NCBI RefSeq assembly: GCF_047549485.1
Contig: NZ_CP180191.1
Span: 1,736,001-1,800,000 of the forward strand
From: Piscinibacterium candidicorallinum
GTDB lineage: Bacteria; Pseudomonadota; Gammaproteobacteria; Burkholderiales; Burkholderiaceae_C
Direction of reading: 5' to 3'
Length of the DNA: 64,000 nt
The stretch's first letter is position 1. Each line of letters starts with the position of its first letter. A program made the position numbers and the translations under genes. The notes under the pieces were generated by a model. It had not been told where the DNA came from. It did no database searches and worked only from the letters and a program-made list of their open reading frames with translations. This document shows positions 53,833 through 63,260 of this stretch, in pieces.

Positions 53833-55884
53833 TTACTTTTCGAGGTGTTCAGCCAGGAACTTGAGCATGCGCTCGTAGAGTTCCTTGTTGTTCTCGACGC
53901 GGCCGAAGCCATGGCCTTCATTGTCCGCAATCATCACATCCTTTGGCGGGTTGCCGGCACGCGTGAGCGCGTCGATCATCAAGCGCGTCTGTTCAAGCGG
54001 CGTACGGATATCGTCGCGACCGGCATAGATGAACACCGGCTGCTTGATCTGATCGGCCCAGAAGTTGGGCGAGATCTGTCGCACGATCGGGTCATCCAGG
54101 TTGGGCACGCCCAGCACACGGCGCCAGTACTCGACACCTGCATCGTTGCCGGCGGTGTCGCCGAAGCGCGAGGTGAGCTGACGCTTCATGTCCACGACCA
54201 TCAGGCCGGCCACCCCACACTTGAAGAGATCAGGCGACTTTTGCAGGGCCCGCATCACGGCATAGCCGCCGTAGCTGGCGCCGGAGATGCACATGCGCTT
54301 CGGGTCAGCGAAGCCCTGAGCGATGGCCCAGCGTGCGGCGTCTTCGTGGTCTTCGGACATCTGGCGGCCATAGGCGCCGAAGCCCTTGTAGTAGATGTCG
54401 TTACCCAGGCCCGGTGTGACGCGGAAGTTCGGGATCACGACGGCGTAGCCGCGCGAAGCGAGGATCTGGCCTTCCATGATGCCGAAGCTGAATTGGCCCC
54501 AGAGGTCAGCACGTGCAAACGGACCACCGTGGATGTGAAGCACCGTGGGGACCTTGGTGCCCGGCACGTAGTCACGCGGCAGGATGTAGTACGAGGGGAT
54601 TTCCAGACCGTCGCGGGTCTTGAGCAGGAAGGGGCGCACTTCAGCCAGCTTGTCGGCGTTCAGCCAGGGGCGGCCGGCACCAATCTCCTCAAGCGTCTTC
54701 TTTTCTTCGTGCATGAGATACCAGCGCGGTGAGCTGCGGTCCGACACGGCCGTTACGAGGAACTGCTTGCCGTCCGGCGTGCGACGGAAGGTGTTGACCG
54801 TGTTGGGCAATGCGCCGTCGATCATGCGCTGGAAGCGCTGGTAGGTTTCGTCGATCCACACCGTCTGCGGCTTGTCGGCAGCAACGGCGTAGCCAATGAT
54901 CTTGCCGGTACCCGGTTCCGTGATGACACCGGGAACGATCTGGCCCTGAGCGTCTGCACCCATATCAAAGCGCGGATGCTGGGCCGCGACCTCGATCATC
55001 TTCTTGGCTTCCGGGTCATAGCGGAACACGGCCATATTCTGGCGCTCGCCGTTGTAGGCGACCTGCAGGATCTTGTCGTCTGACTCGAAGGCCAGCGGCT
55101 TGAAGACCGGACCCTTTGTCGGGTCATAACGGGCGATTTCCTGCCAGGGCGAGTCCGCATCCTTGCGATAGTGGACCGTAGTGATCAGTTCATCACGGCG
55201 AACCATTTCAACCACGCGGGGCACCAGCTTGCTGTCGAGCACCCAGCGTGTGGCGATGCCCGGCGGGCGACCCTGGGTGATCAGCGTAGAACGACCCGTG
55301 CGCACGTCCACGCGATATACGTCGGTCGATTCGGCCGAGGTCAGGTTGCCGGTGGCCAGAAACTCCGTGTCGCTGCCCGGAATGGACCGAAAGTAGGACA
55401 GGCCGCGGTACACAAACTGGTTCTGCGCACGCACTTCGCGGATGGTGGGCGAGATGCGGCGCTGGTACTTGCCGTCTCGACTCACCGCGAACAGGCCGCC
55501 GCCGTCAAACTGCCCCGGGCCGGTGGGAGAGTTCTGTTGGCCCAGCGAGAACACAAGGTGATCTTCACCGACCCAGTTGATGCCGATGACGTCAAAGTCG
55601 GACAGCGAGCTGAGCAGCGAGCCCTGGCGCGTCTGAAGGTCCATCACTACCAGATTCATGCGGCCACGGGAGGGGGCCGTGGAGGCGAAGTAGCGCCCGG
55701 ACCGCGACATGATGGGCTGCGTGAGCGCTGGCTGGCGGACGAAGTCCTCGACGCTGACCAGACTGGCCTTCGTCCCCTGAACTTCCACTCTGGTGAGGTT
55801 GTTTGGCGCAGCGCCTTGCCCGGTTTGGGCCAGCGCGGCACCTGCGGCGGCGAACAAGCACGCCGCAGTGAACTGTTTGAACAT
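53833..55884 (-). CDS. S9-family prolyl oligopeptidase-like serine peptidase
   Basis: This exported peptidase or acyl-aminoacyl peptidase has a signal peptide (about residues 1-20, ending ALAQ). A beta-propeller region (about 50-400) precedes an alpha/beta-hydrolase domain with Ser537 in CISGASYGGY, Asp in YAGRDDIRTP and His in NEGHGFGR. The 683-residue product starts at ATG 55884, which has a purine-rich ribosome site; the upstream frame lacks a signal peptide. No linked genes share an obvious pathway. Confidence 0.93.
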   Translation of the reverse strand: MFKQFTAACLFAAAGAALAQTGQGAAPNNLTRVEVQGTKASLVSVEDFVRQPALTQPIMSRSGRYFASTAPSRGRMNLVVMDLQTRQGSLLSSLSDFDVIGINWVGEDHLVFSLGQQNSPTGPGQFDGGGLFAVSRDGKYQRRISPTIREVRAQNQFVYRGLSYFRSIPGSDTEFLATGNLTSAESTDVYRVDVRTGRSTLITQGRPPGIATRWVLDSKLVPRVVEMVRRDELITTVHYRKDADSPWQEIARYDPTKGPVFKPLAFESDDKILQVAYNGERQNMAVFRYDPEAKKMIEVAAQHPRFDMGADAQGQIVPGVITEPGTGKIIGYAVAADKPQTVWIDETYQRFQRMIDGALPNTVNTFRRTPDGKQFLVTAVSDRSSPRWYLMHEEKKTLEEIGAGRPWLNADKLAEVRPFLLKTRDGLEIPSYYILPRDYVPGTKVPTVLHIHGGPFARADLWGQFSFGIMEGQILASRGYAVVIPNFRVTPGLGNDIYYKGFGAYGRQMSEDHEDAARWAIAQGFADPKRMCISGASYGGYAVMRALQKSPDLFKCGVAGLMVVDMKRQLTSRFGDTAGNDAGVEYWRRVLGVPNLDDPIVRQISPNFWADQIKQPVFIYAGRDDIRTPLEQTRLMIDALTRAGNPPKDVMIADNEGHGFGRVENNKELYERMLKFLAEHLEK

Positions 55885-56054
55885 CGGCTTCTCCTGGTCA
55901 GATCCCGGGCGTGCGTTCCGGGATAAGGGACGCACGCTGCCTGAGAGCGGCCGCAGAATACCGTAGGGCAGTGCCGCCGGCGCTCACAGTGCACGAATGG
56001 ACCGTTCTGTGGGTCAGGTGGCGGGTAGACGCGGATCAGCTGTGGCGTTCAGGC

Positions 56055-56615
56055 TCAAGCGGCCGCGAGTGTGTCCACTGTGCATATCCTCGCAAAGCGC
56101 CCGGCCAGCACCAGTTCTGTACGTTCCTTGATCTCTGCCGAGCTGAACAGGCGTCCGTTGGCGTGGCGCATTGGGAAGGTGAGGGTGGCTTCAGTAACGT
56201 AGTCCACCTGAAATCCGCGGTCAGACGCGTCGCGCGTGGTGGTCTCGCAGCATTGTTCGGTGCGGATGCCGCTGATCACGATGCGGCCGATGCGGCGCTG
56301 CAGCAGCCACGCGGCCAGCGGCGTGCCGGCAAACGCAGAGTGCGCGTGCTTATGAATCGTCAGTGCGGCATCGAATGCGCGCAGGCCGTCGATTGGCCGC
56401 ACGAGGCCACTTTCCAGGCTGAATGGTCCGGTGTCTTCAACATGCAACACGCGCACGACGGGTTTGCCTTGCTTTGCAAATGCGTCAATCAGTCGGTTCT
56501 GTGCGTCCAGCCAGCCCGGAACGTCCGTGTCCTGCCAATAGGGCCGCGCTGGAAATGAGGCCTGGGCGTCGATCACCAGGAGTGCTGCGGACATTTGAGA
56601 GTCAATTTCGGCCAT
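56055..56615 (-). CDS. Isochorismatase-family cysteine hydrolase
   Basis: This small hydrolase of the isochorismatase/nicotinamidase superfamily carries the Asp-Lys-Cys triad: Asp16 (LLVIDAQ), Lys89 (TIHKHAHSAF) and Cys122 (RTEQCCETT), counted from ATG 56615. A second start at ATG 56594 would remove seven residues and leave the domain complete. The real substrate could be an amide or a vinyl ether and is not indicated by neighbours. Confidence 0.87.
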   Translation of the reverse strand: MAEIDSQMSAALLVIDAQASFPARPYWQDTDVPGWLDAQNRLIDAFAKQGKPVVRVLHVEDTGPFSLESGLVRPIDGLRAFDAALTIHKHAHSAFAGTPLAAWLLQRRIGRIVISGIRTEQCCETTTRDASDRGFQVDYVTEATLTFPMRHANGRLFSSAEIKERTELVLAGRFARICTVDTLAAA

Positions 56616-56924
56616 TTATACTGCTCCAATGAATTATCTGAGGAAGTCCATTGGACAAGCGGAAAGTGCCGTTGAACAGATTCAATTCGGATCAAATTCG
56701 GTCATTTTCGGTTGCATTGTGGCTCACGCTGCGTACCAAGCGAAGGGAGCGTGGGCAATCAGGGCACGGCACGGGTGACTGCTCGACTTGACTGTGTCAG
56801 CGAAAGAAACTTGAGGCCAGTTGCACATAACTCTCCCCAGGTTTGAGGATCTACGGGCTTCGTGCAACGACGAAGTCGCTCATAGGATGCGTGTAACAAA
56901 ACGTTCCAGCTGTGGGGGTCAGGA
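56616..56924. other. Divergent intergenic region, possible diverged repeat copy
   Basis: These 309 bases lie between the isochorismatase-like gene (minus) and the PilJ-N-like gene (plus). A perfect hairpin TCCAATG (56625-56631) / CATTGGA (56649-56655) is followed by CAAGCGGAAAG (56656-56666), recalling the hairpin-plus-tail repeat; I treat it as a doubtful seventh copy. No clear promoter was found, although a TTGACT occurs near 56790. Confidence 0.4.
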
Positions 56925-57749
56925 ATGTCCAGTTCACTCAATCGTCGCGAAGTGCTCGTCTTCGGCGCCCTGAGCGCTATCGGGTTCGTAACCAGCACTT
57001 CCGTTTCCGCGCAAACGCGCAAGCCTGCGGCCGCTGCGCCGCGCAACACGCCGGGAACCAACATCGACCGCGCGGGCCGCAGCCAGACCGACGGTAACCG
57101 CATGGCGCGCAGCTATGCGCAGGTTCTGCTGGGTGTGGAGCCTGATGTCGGCCTGCGGGCGATCACCGAATCCACCCGGAATGTGGACGCCTCATTCCAG
57201 ACGATTGAGCTGGCCGTCCCGGCTACCGGACCGCTTCGGCAGTCGCTCAAGCTCGCGGCCGACGACTGGGCCGAGGTCAAGCGCCACTTCCTGCGCCAGC
57301 CCACGCGCGGTGGCCTGTATGCCATGTACGTGGCGTCCGAGCGATTTTCCGAAAGTGCCGCCGGCCTGACCCGTGCGCTGACAGAATCCTCGCGCCAGCC
57401 GGCGGCGGCGCTCACCAGCACGGCTGCGATGCAGCGCACCCGCGTCATGCAAATTGCACGCGGCTACCTGCTGCAGCAAGCTGGTGTGGACGTGGGGCAG
57501 GGCGTGCGCATCGCACGGACGAGCTTCGACGCCGCCCATACCTCGCTGGAGAAAGCCGCGGAGACCACGCCGGCGATCCGTGCGCAGCTCGACGCAGTGA
57601 AGATCCAGTTCGGCTACCTGGCTACGGCGGTGGATCAGCGCAACGTGGATGCCGCCAAGTTCTCCGTAGCCGCGGTCAGCGCCAGCGAGCGCATCGTGGA
57701 ACTGATGGACGATGTGGTGCGCGGCTACGCCGTGCAAGTTACGGCGTAG
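56925..57749 (+). CDS. Exported protein with type IV pili chemotaxis-type (PilJ-N-like) repeats
   Basis: This 274-residue protein has an export signal (NRREVLVFGALSAIGFV, residues 6-22, twin-Arg-like), then a helical body. Two related segments, near 53-90 (RMARSYAQVLLGVEPDVGL) and 168-205 (RTRVMQIARGYLLQQAGVD), resemble the PilJ N-terminal sensor helices, which are normally part of chemoreceptors. There is no membrane span after the signal and no signalling domain, so it would be a free periplasmic protein. Its function is unknown. Confidence 0.65.
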   Translation: MSSSLNRREVLVFGALSAIGFVTSTSVSAQTRKPAAAAPRNTPGTNIDRAGRSQTDGNRMARSYAQVLLGVEPDVGLRAITESTRNVDASFQTIELAVPATGPLRQSLKLAADDWAEVKRHFLRQPTRGGLYAMYVASERFSESAAGLTRALTESSRQPAAALTSTAAMQRTRVMQIARGYLLQQAGVDVGQGVRIARTSFDAAHTSLEKAAETTPAIRAQLDAVKIQFGYLATAVDQRNVDAAKFSVAAVSASERIVELMDDVVRGYAVQVTA

Positions 57750-57761
57750 GCGTCTATTGAA

Positions 57762-57800
57762 CAAAGCAAAGGGCAGCCACGGGCTGCCCTTTTTGCTTTG
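57762..57800. terminator. Bidirectional intrinsic terminator
   Basis: GGGCAGCC and GGCTGCCC pair around ACG, extended by CAAAGCAAA upstream and TTTTTGCTTTG downstream. It lies between the converging PilJ-N-like and DUF1993 genes and suits both. Confidence 0.9.
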
Positions 57801-57819
57801 GCGCTGCCGTGCTGAACGC

Positions 57820-58323
57820 TCAGACGTTGCCGATGAAATCACCCTTGCCCAGCGGAACGCCGTTGCTGCGCAGGATGGCGTACGCGGTGGTGAGGTGGAA
57901 GTAGAAGTTGGGCATGACGATGTAGCTCACGTAGGTGGGTGCATCGAACTGCTTGTCCTGGCCGCCGATCTTGATGCTGATCGTTCGGGACTCCGGCCCG
58001 TCCAGCTGCTCGGGCTTGAAGCTCTGCACGTAGTCGATCGTCTTGGCGATGCGGGCCTTCAGGTCGGCCAGACTCGCCTCGTTGTCTTCCCACTTGGGCA
58101 CCTCCACGCTCGCCAGACGCGACATGGCGCCCTTGGCAAAGTCGCAGGCGATCTGCACCTGGCGGGTGAAGCTCAGCATGTCGGCAATCAGACGCAGCTG
58201 CAGATAGTTGCTACTGTCAAACTTCATTGAGTCTGCGTGGTGCTGCGCCTTGTCCAGGATGCTGGACAGGTTCGTGAGCTGGCGAACAAAGGTCGGCGCG
58301 GTCTGGGCGTAGAGCGTAGGCAT
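57820..58323 (-). CDS. DUF1993 family protein
   Basis: This 167-residue protein of the DUF1993 family begins MPTLYAQTAPTFVRQL and is predicted helical, resembling the DinB-like four-helix fold. It has His residues in KAQHHADS and FHLTTAYA that could bind metal. No function is established. The start is ATG 58323; the upstream frame lacks family sequence. Confidence 0.85.
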   Translation of the reverse strand: MPTLYAQTAPTFVRQLTNLSSILDKAQHHADSMKFDSSNYLQLRLIADMLSFTRQVQIACDFAKGAMSRLASVEVPKWEDNEASLADLKARIAKTIDYVQSFKPEQLDGPESRTISIKIGGQDKQFDAPTYVSYIVMPNFYFHLTTAYAILRSNGVPLGKGDFIGNV

Positions 58324-58557
58324 GAGGAGGGTCCTTGCAATTCTGGTTGGAGCGGGAGGCGGCCGCCTCCGGGCGCAGCAAGTGTAGGCAACGCGCCCAC
58401 CCACCGGCGGATCGGGGGCAAGCAATGCCCCTGAACTCTGCCCGGCATCTGCCAACACACCCGCTGTTCATGTCGCTTTCCCTGCCAGTGATGCGCGGGA
58501 ACCGGCGATCCGCCCCGCGTTCACGCTCGCCGGAGAGGCCGCCCATACACTGCGCCC

Positions 58558-59892
58558 ATGCAGTCACCCACACAAGAACTCGATCGGCCTTCACCTGCGA
58601 CGCAAGCCCCAGCGCCCGGTCGGACGGCGGTACCCGGATCAGACGGCGGGGCGAGCGCCGCGCCGCTGCCGGAAGTCGATACCAGCGGCATGAACTGGCT
58701 CCAGCGCAAGTATTTCGCTTGGGCGCTCCCCAAGTACTGCATGTTCAGCCCGGAGCAGCGCGCCGACTTAATGGCGTTCGACCTTTGGCTGTACTCGCGT
58801 CGCTCTCTCGGAGCGCTGTTCGGCCTGGTGGCCTCGATGGCCGGCATCGCGCTGGGCCTGATCTTCAACGGTGTGCATCCCGTATTGGCGGTGTTGTCCA
58901 GTCTGGTGCTCTGGACAGTGCTGATCGTCACTGTCATGACGGCCTGGTTTGCGCCGGATGGGCTGTCCGATACCGGTCCCAAGGCTTGGAGCCCGATGCC
59001 ATCACGCGTCCGTCGGCCAGCATGGGATCGGGCGCTGCGCTTCATTTTGAGCGGCTATCTCGGCGGCATTGCGGGCTACACGCTTGCCAAGACATTGCGG
59101 GACGACGATTGGTCGATCAGTTCGATGATCGTGCTTGCTCGGGATGCGGTGATCCAGACCATTCCGGTGGCCATCGCCGGCATTGCGACCGTGGTGGGTG
59201 TGGCACTGCTTGTGAGCTGGATCCGCCGGCGTCAGTTGCAGCAACGCCTGCAGGGCCAGTTGCGGGAGGCCGAGCTTGCCGCGCAGCGCGACGCCGCTGC
59301 ACGCGCCGCGGCCGAGGCACGCCTGAAGGTGCTGCAGGCGCAGATCCAGCCGCACTTTCTGTTCAATACGTTGGCTGCACTGCAACACTGGGTCGACGCG
59401 GGGGACAAGCGAGCCGGGCCCTTGCTGCGCGAACTGACGCAGTTTTTGCGCGCCAGCACGCAACTGCTCGGCCGCGAAGACGTGAGCCTCGTCGAGGAAG
59501 CGACCTTGGCGCAGCGCTACCTGACCATCATGCAGGCGCGCATGGGTAATCGACTGCAGTTCGAGGTCAATGTCGATGAGTGTTCAGGCGCCGTGCGGAT
59601 CCCACCGGGCATTCTGCTGACTCTTGTGGAAAACGCTGTGGAGCATGGGATTACCGGCGCGTTGAGCGGCGGCTCGGTTGTGGTGTCGTCTGCACAGCAG
59701 GGAGGTGCAACGGTGGTCGAGGTCAGCAACACTGGTATGCCGCTGCCTGCTCAGGTGCACGACGGAACCGGACTTGCGAACACCAGGGAGCGCCTAGAGC
59801 GGCGGTTTGGCGGGACAGCATCGTTCTGGCTGGGATCCGCTGAGGACGGACGAACCATTGCACGCATCTGCCTTCAAGGAGCCTCGCAGTGA
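58558..59892 (+). CDS. LytS-type sensor histidine kinase 1
   Basis: This membrane kinase of the His_kinase (LytS/YehU) family has a 45-residue disordered N-terminus and about four membrane segments (83-104, 108-129, 158-178 and 196-221). The phospho-accepting His266 lies in QIQPHFLFN. The ATP-binding part has ENAVEHG and GTGLANTRERL. The 444-residue protein ends four bases into the next kinase gene (GTGA overlap). It likely phosphorylates the LytTR regulator at 61151 together with kinase 2. Confidence 0.92.
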   Translation: MQSPTQELDRPSPATQAPAPGRTAVPGSDGGASAAPLPEVDTSGMNWLQRKYFAWALPKYCMFSPEQRADLMAFDLWLYSRRSLGALFGLVASMAGIALGLIFNGVHPVLAVLSSLVLWTVLIVTVMTAWFAPDGLSDTGPKAWSPMPSRVRRPAWDRALRFILSGYLGGIAGYTLAKTLRDDDWSISSMIVLARDAVIQTIPVAIAGIATVVGVALLVSWIRRRQLQQRLQGQLREAELAAQRDAAARAAAEARLKVLQAQIQPHFLFNTLAALQHWVDAGDKRAGPLLRELTQFLRASTQLLGREDVSLVEEATLAQRYLTIMQARMGNRLQFEVNVDECSGAVRIPPGILLTLVENAVEHGITGALSGGSVVVSSAQQGGATVVEVSNTGMPLPAQVHDGTGLANTRERLERRFGGTASFWLGSAEDGRTIARICLQGASQ

Positions 59893-61070
59893 GCATCTGG
59901 CGGTTCTTGGCGCTGTTCTTCTTTGGAACGTATCGCAACTTCACCCGCGAAGAGCTCGCGCGGGCGTCCGCCGAGCCGATGCCTCGCGTCTGGCTCATCT
60001 ACATGGTTGCGTATTCGATCTTCGTGTTCGGGCTTGACTACATCGGGACAAAACTGACTGGACCGGCATTCGTGATCCGCCTGGCGAGCGATCTGGTCAT
60101 CGCGAGCGCGGTGATCTGGGTGGTCCATCGCGTGTGGCGCAAGCCCGTGATCCTGACGGGGGCCACCAATCTCGGGATCATCTTCGTGTTGATCTTCATC
60201 GTTGCGCTTGGCATGGGATTCCTGTTCTCGATGGCCGGGTTGCCACCGGCAAAGACGCTCACGGAGTCCGAAGCGAACCGGATGATGACCTCATGGACGA
60301 TGGTTCTGTCCTTGATGCTGGTGTTCAGCATTGCGCGCACCGTGATGGTGGAAGGCCGCTTGCGTGAGCTGGCCGAAACCGACAAGCGTCTCGAAATGCA
60401 GCGCCAGATGCTTGCCGCGCAGATCCAGCCGCACTTTCTGTTCAACAGTCTGGCCAGCCTGCAGCAATGGGTCAACACCAAGGACGACCGTGCCGCTCCG
60501 CTGCTCGAAAGCCTGACGGCTTACCTGCGTGCCACCTTGCCCATGTTCCAGAAGAGCAGCATTGCCATGGGCGAGGAAGCCGCAGCGGTGCGCAGCTACC
60601 TCGAGGTGATGCGTGCCCGCCTGGGCGAGCGCCTGCAGTTCGAGCTGTCTGTGCCGCAGGCGCTGGAGTCCGTCTTGCTTCCACCCGGCATTCTCCTCAC
60701 CTTGACCGAGAACGCGGTGGAGCACGGCATCACCCCGGCGCTGCGCGGTGGCTGCATCAGCCTGTCGGCTCACGTTGCTGGCGACCGGATCCTGATCGAG
60801 TTGGCCGACACGGGCGTTGGCCTGCCGCCGGGCGGTGTGCCAGGCGTTACGTCGGATGCACAACCGGCAGGCAAGCAGGGCGGCAAGGGTGGCGTCGGGC
60901 TGGCCAACTCGCGTCTGCGTCTGGCTCAGGCTTACGGCGATGCGGCGCAGCTGGAAATTCTCGACAACCCGGCCGGGCAAGGATGCCTTGCGCGCTTGAG
61001 CCTGCCCGCAGGCCCGGCGTTCTCAGCCCCCGCAGCGCCTGCCCTGAACACACCCGTGCCGGCGGTATAG
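59889..61070 (+). CDS. LytS-type sensor histidine kinase 2
   Basis: This second LytS-type kinase of 393 residues has about four membrane segments (36-52, 63-80, 92-115 and 136-152), no separate sensor domain, and His182 in QIQPHFLFN. ENAVEHG and GVGLANSRLRL complete the ATP site. The GTG start at 59889 overlaps kinase 1's stop. Because the two are coupled, they may act as a pair, perhaps as heterodimers. Confidence 0.92.
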   Translation: MSIWRFLALFFFGTYRNFTREELARASAEPMPRVWLIYMVAYSIFVFGLDYIGTKLTGPAFVIRLASDLVIASAVIWVVHRVWRKPVILTGATNLGIIFVLIFIVALGMGFLFSMAGLPPAKTLTESEANRMMTSWTMVLSLMLVFSIARTVMVEGRLRELAETDKRLEMQRQMLAAQIQPHFLFNSLASLQQWVNTKDDRAAPLLESLTAYLRATLPMFQKSSIAMGEEAAAVRSYLEVMRARLGERLQFELSVPQALESVLLPPGILLTLTENAVEHGITPALRGGCISLSAHVAGDRILIELADTGVGLPPGGVPGVTSDAQPAGKQGGKGGVGLANSRLRLAQAYGDAAQLEILDNPAGQGCLARLSLPAGPAFSAPAAPALNTPVPAV

Positions 61071-61150
61071 ACCTGAGCTGCCCGGCACTGCACACTCGCA
61101 CGCTTTCTGCTCTTCACTCCACTTTTTCCATCCCACGTTTGACCGCGAAG

Positions 61151-61933
61151 ATGACCACCCTGCTGATTGCCGACGACGAAGAAGCTCCCCGCGAAGCGCT
61201 GGCCACTGCCATCGCCCGCCTCTGGCCCGAGGCGCAGATCGTCGCCAAGGCAGAAAACGGCGTGGACGCCTGGGACAGCTACCTCGAGCACGAACCCGCC
61301 GTGTGCTTCCTGGATATCCGCATGCCTGGCCTGACCGGTATCGATGTGGCGCGGCGCATCGCCGCCACGGAGCACAAGGCGCAGGTGGTGTTCGTCACGG
61401 CCTTCGACGATCACGCGCTGGCCGCCTTTGAGGCCGGGGCGGTGGACTACGTCATGAAACCTGTCGACGATGCCCGCCTGTCTCAAGCGATTGCCCGGGT
61501 GAAGAGCCGTATGGTCGCGCCGCCTGCCGATCTGCAGAAGCTGCTCGGGCAGCTGATGACCTCGGGCAGCCTCGATGCGCTCGGTGGACGCCGTCCGGCC
61601 CCACCCAAGTTCATTCAGGCCAGTGTCGGCAAGGAGGTCCGGATGATCGCCCCGGAAGATGTGATCTTCTTCGAGGCGGATAGCCGCTACACGCGCGTGG
61701 TCTACGGCGGCACCCAACCCGGCGAGGCGCTGATCCGCACGCCGCTCAAGGAGCTGCTGGCAGCGCTGGACTCCGATCGCTTCTGGCAGATCCATCGAAG
61801 CGTGATCGTGAACTGCCACAGCATCGCCAGTGCCGTTCGCGTGGACGAAAACACCATGCACATCACGCTCAAGAGCCGTAGCGAGAAGCTGCCGGTTTCC
61901 CGCCAGTTTCAGGGGCTATTCAAGGGCCAGTGA
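61151..61933 (+). CDS. LytTR-type response regulator 1
   Basis: This 260-residue response regulator has a receiver domain (about 1-120) with Asp55 in CFLDIRMPG and the pocket acids in ADDEE, then a LytTR DNA-binding domain (about 155-258, with FFEADSRYTRVVY and FWQIHRSVIVN). It should bind direct repeats upstream of its targets. It lies 80 bases after kinase 2. The frame is open upstream, but the family N-terminus begins at ATG 61151. Confidence 0.94.
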   Translation: MTTLLIADDEEAPREALATAIARLWPEAQIVAKAENGVDAWDSYLEHEPAVCFLDIRMPGLTGIDVARRIAATEHKAQVVFVTAFDDHALAAFEAGAVDYVMKPVDDARLSQAIARVKSRMVAPPADLQKLLGQLMTSGSLDALGGRRPAPPKFIQASVGKEVRMIAPEDVIFFEADSRYTRVVYGGTQPGEALIRTPLKELLAALDSDRFWQIHRSVIVNCHSIASAVRVDENTMHITLKSRSEKLPVSRQFQGLFKGQ

Positions 61934-61987
61934 GTCCACCCACCACCGGCTTGCCGACTGTGGACGCAGGAGACAGACGTCCATTTC

Positions 61988-62042
61988 ATGCGGTTCTTCA
62001 GACCAAAATGGCCGGAAAGCCGCACCAGACAAGCGTAACGGC
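61988..62042 (+). repeat. Dispersed hairpin-plus-tail repeat, copy F
   Basis: The outer stem GCGG/CCGC and inner pairs around AAA form a hairpin, and the tail is CGCACCAGACAAGCGTAACGGC. It lies in the 217-base gap between regulator 1 and kinase 3. The copy also reads as a 16-codon frame from ATG 61988 to a stop. Confidence 0.72.
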
Positions 62043-62150
62043 GCTCCGGTGGTGATCGGTGCCGCGCTTTGCGCACTGCGCACCGCGTTTCGTCACTTCT
62101 GCTTGGCGGCGTGCTGGTATGCGGTGCGCTGAGCGGTTAGGGTTGCGTGC

Positions 62151-63260
62151 ATGCAATTTGCCGCCGTGATCCCCAATCTGCGCATCGTTCGTGGTCCGTT
62201 TCGCGGCCTATCGTTCTATCAGCTTCTTGCAGCGCTTGCGCTTGGCGTGCTGATGGTGCTGATCATCCGCGTTTTCTTCGTGTTCAACACATCCACGGCC
62301 GTCCTGCTGATGCGGTCAACCAGCACCGCCGTCGTCGTGCTGCTTGCATTTACTCTGGCCAGCAACGTCCAGATCCCGCGCCTGCCGCGTCACGCGGCGC
62401 GCTTCCTCGCGATTGCAGTGGCCTCGCCATTGGCCTTGCTTGGCGCGTACGCGCTGACGATTCCAGGCGGCTTTGAAGACCTGTGTTGTGACAACTGGGG
62501 CGTCATCAGCGGCTGGATCCGCATGACCGGCGTGGCGGTTGGCATCAGCCTGGTGGCCACCTTGATCTACATCTACCTCGAGCGGGACAGAGAAGCGCGC
62601 GATGAAGCCTTGCGCTTTGCTCTGGAGCGCCGGACGCTGGAGAAGGATGCGTTGAACGCGCGGTTGAAGGTGCTGCAGGCGCAGGTCGAGCCGCACTTCC
62701 TGTTCAACACCCTGGCCAACGTGCAGCAGCTTGTGGAAATGCGTTCCGAGCGTGCAGCGCCGCTGTTACGCACACTGATCCAGTACCTCAAGCTCACCGT
62801 GCGTGAGAGTCGCGATGACATGAGTACGCTGGGTCGCGAAATGGAGCTGGTCCAGCACTACCTAGACATCATGAGGATGCGCATGCCGGACCGATTGCGC
62901 TTCGCCATTGATCTGCCCCCCGAACTGGCAGCGACGCCGATTCCGCCTCTTGCAGTGCTGACCCTGGTGGAAAACGCGGTACGGCACGGCCTTGACCCCA
63001 GCGAGGAAGGTGGTGAGATTCAACTGTGCACACGTGCCGAGGCGCGTGGCATCCATGTTCAGGTGAGCGACACCGGGCGGGGGCTGCAGCCGTCGCCATC
63101 CGCTCCCGGATCCTCAGGCAGCGGAACGGGCCTCGCGACACTGCGCGAGCGGCTGGAGGGCCATTTCGGCAGCGCCGCGCGGCTTGAGCTGAGCGAGAAC
63201 AGTCCTCAAGGTGTGATTGCCAGCATCTGGCTTCCTGCCGCGCTCGGGCAGACGGCATGA
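62151..63260 (+). CDS. LytS-type sensor histidine kinase 3
   Basis: This 369-residue kinase has about four membrane segments (22-45, 55-71, 82-103 and 124-143) and a short coiled region (145-175). His182 lies in QVEPHFLFN, with ENAVRHG and GTGLATLRERL in the ATP domain. It keeps ENAVRHG where kinases 1 and 2 have ENAVEHG, so it is a more distant paralogue. Its stop overlaps the regulator 2 start by four bases (ATGA). Confidence 0.92.
   Translation: MQFAAVIPNLRIVRGPFRGLSFYQLLAALALGVLMVLIIRVFFVFNTSTAVLLMRSTSTAVVVLLAFTLASNVQIPRLPRHAARFLAIAVASPLALLGAYALTIPGGFEDLCCDNWGVISGWIRMTGVAVGISLVATLIYIYLERDREARDEALRFALERRTLEKDALNARLKVLQAQVEPHFLFNTLANVQQLVEMRSERAAPLLRTLIQYLKLTVRESRDDMSTLGREMELVQHYLDIMRMRMPDRLRFAIDLPPELAATPIPPLAVLTLVENAVRHGLDPSEEGGEIQLCTRAEARGIHVQVSDTGRGLQPSPSAPGSSGSGTGLATLRERLEGHFGSAARLELSENSPQGVIASIWLPAALGQTA

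Noticed and set aside
61988..62035. Short peptide frame inside repeat copy F, shared with copies A and D
   Set aside because: The reading M-R-F-F-R-P-K-W is open in A, D and F only; copy E has a one-base deletion, copies B and C do not keep it, and none has a good ribosome site.
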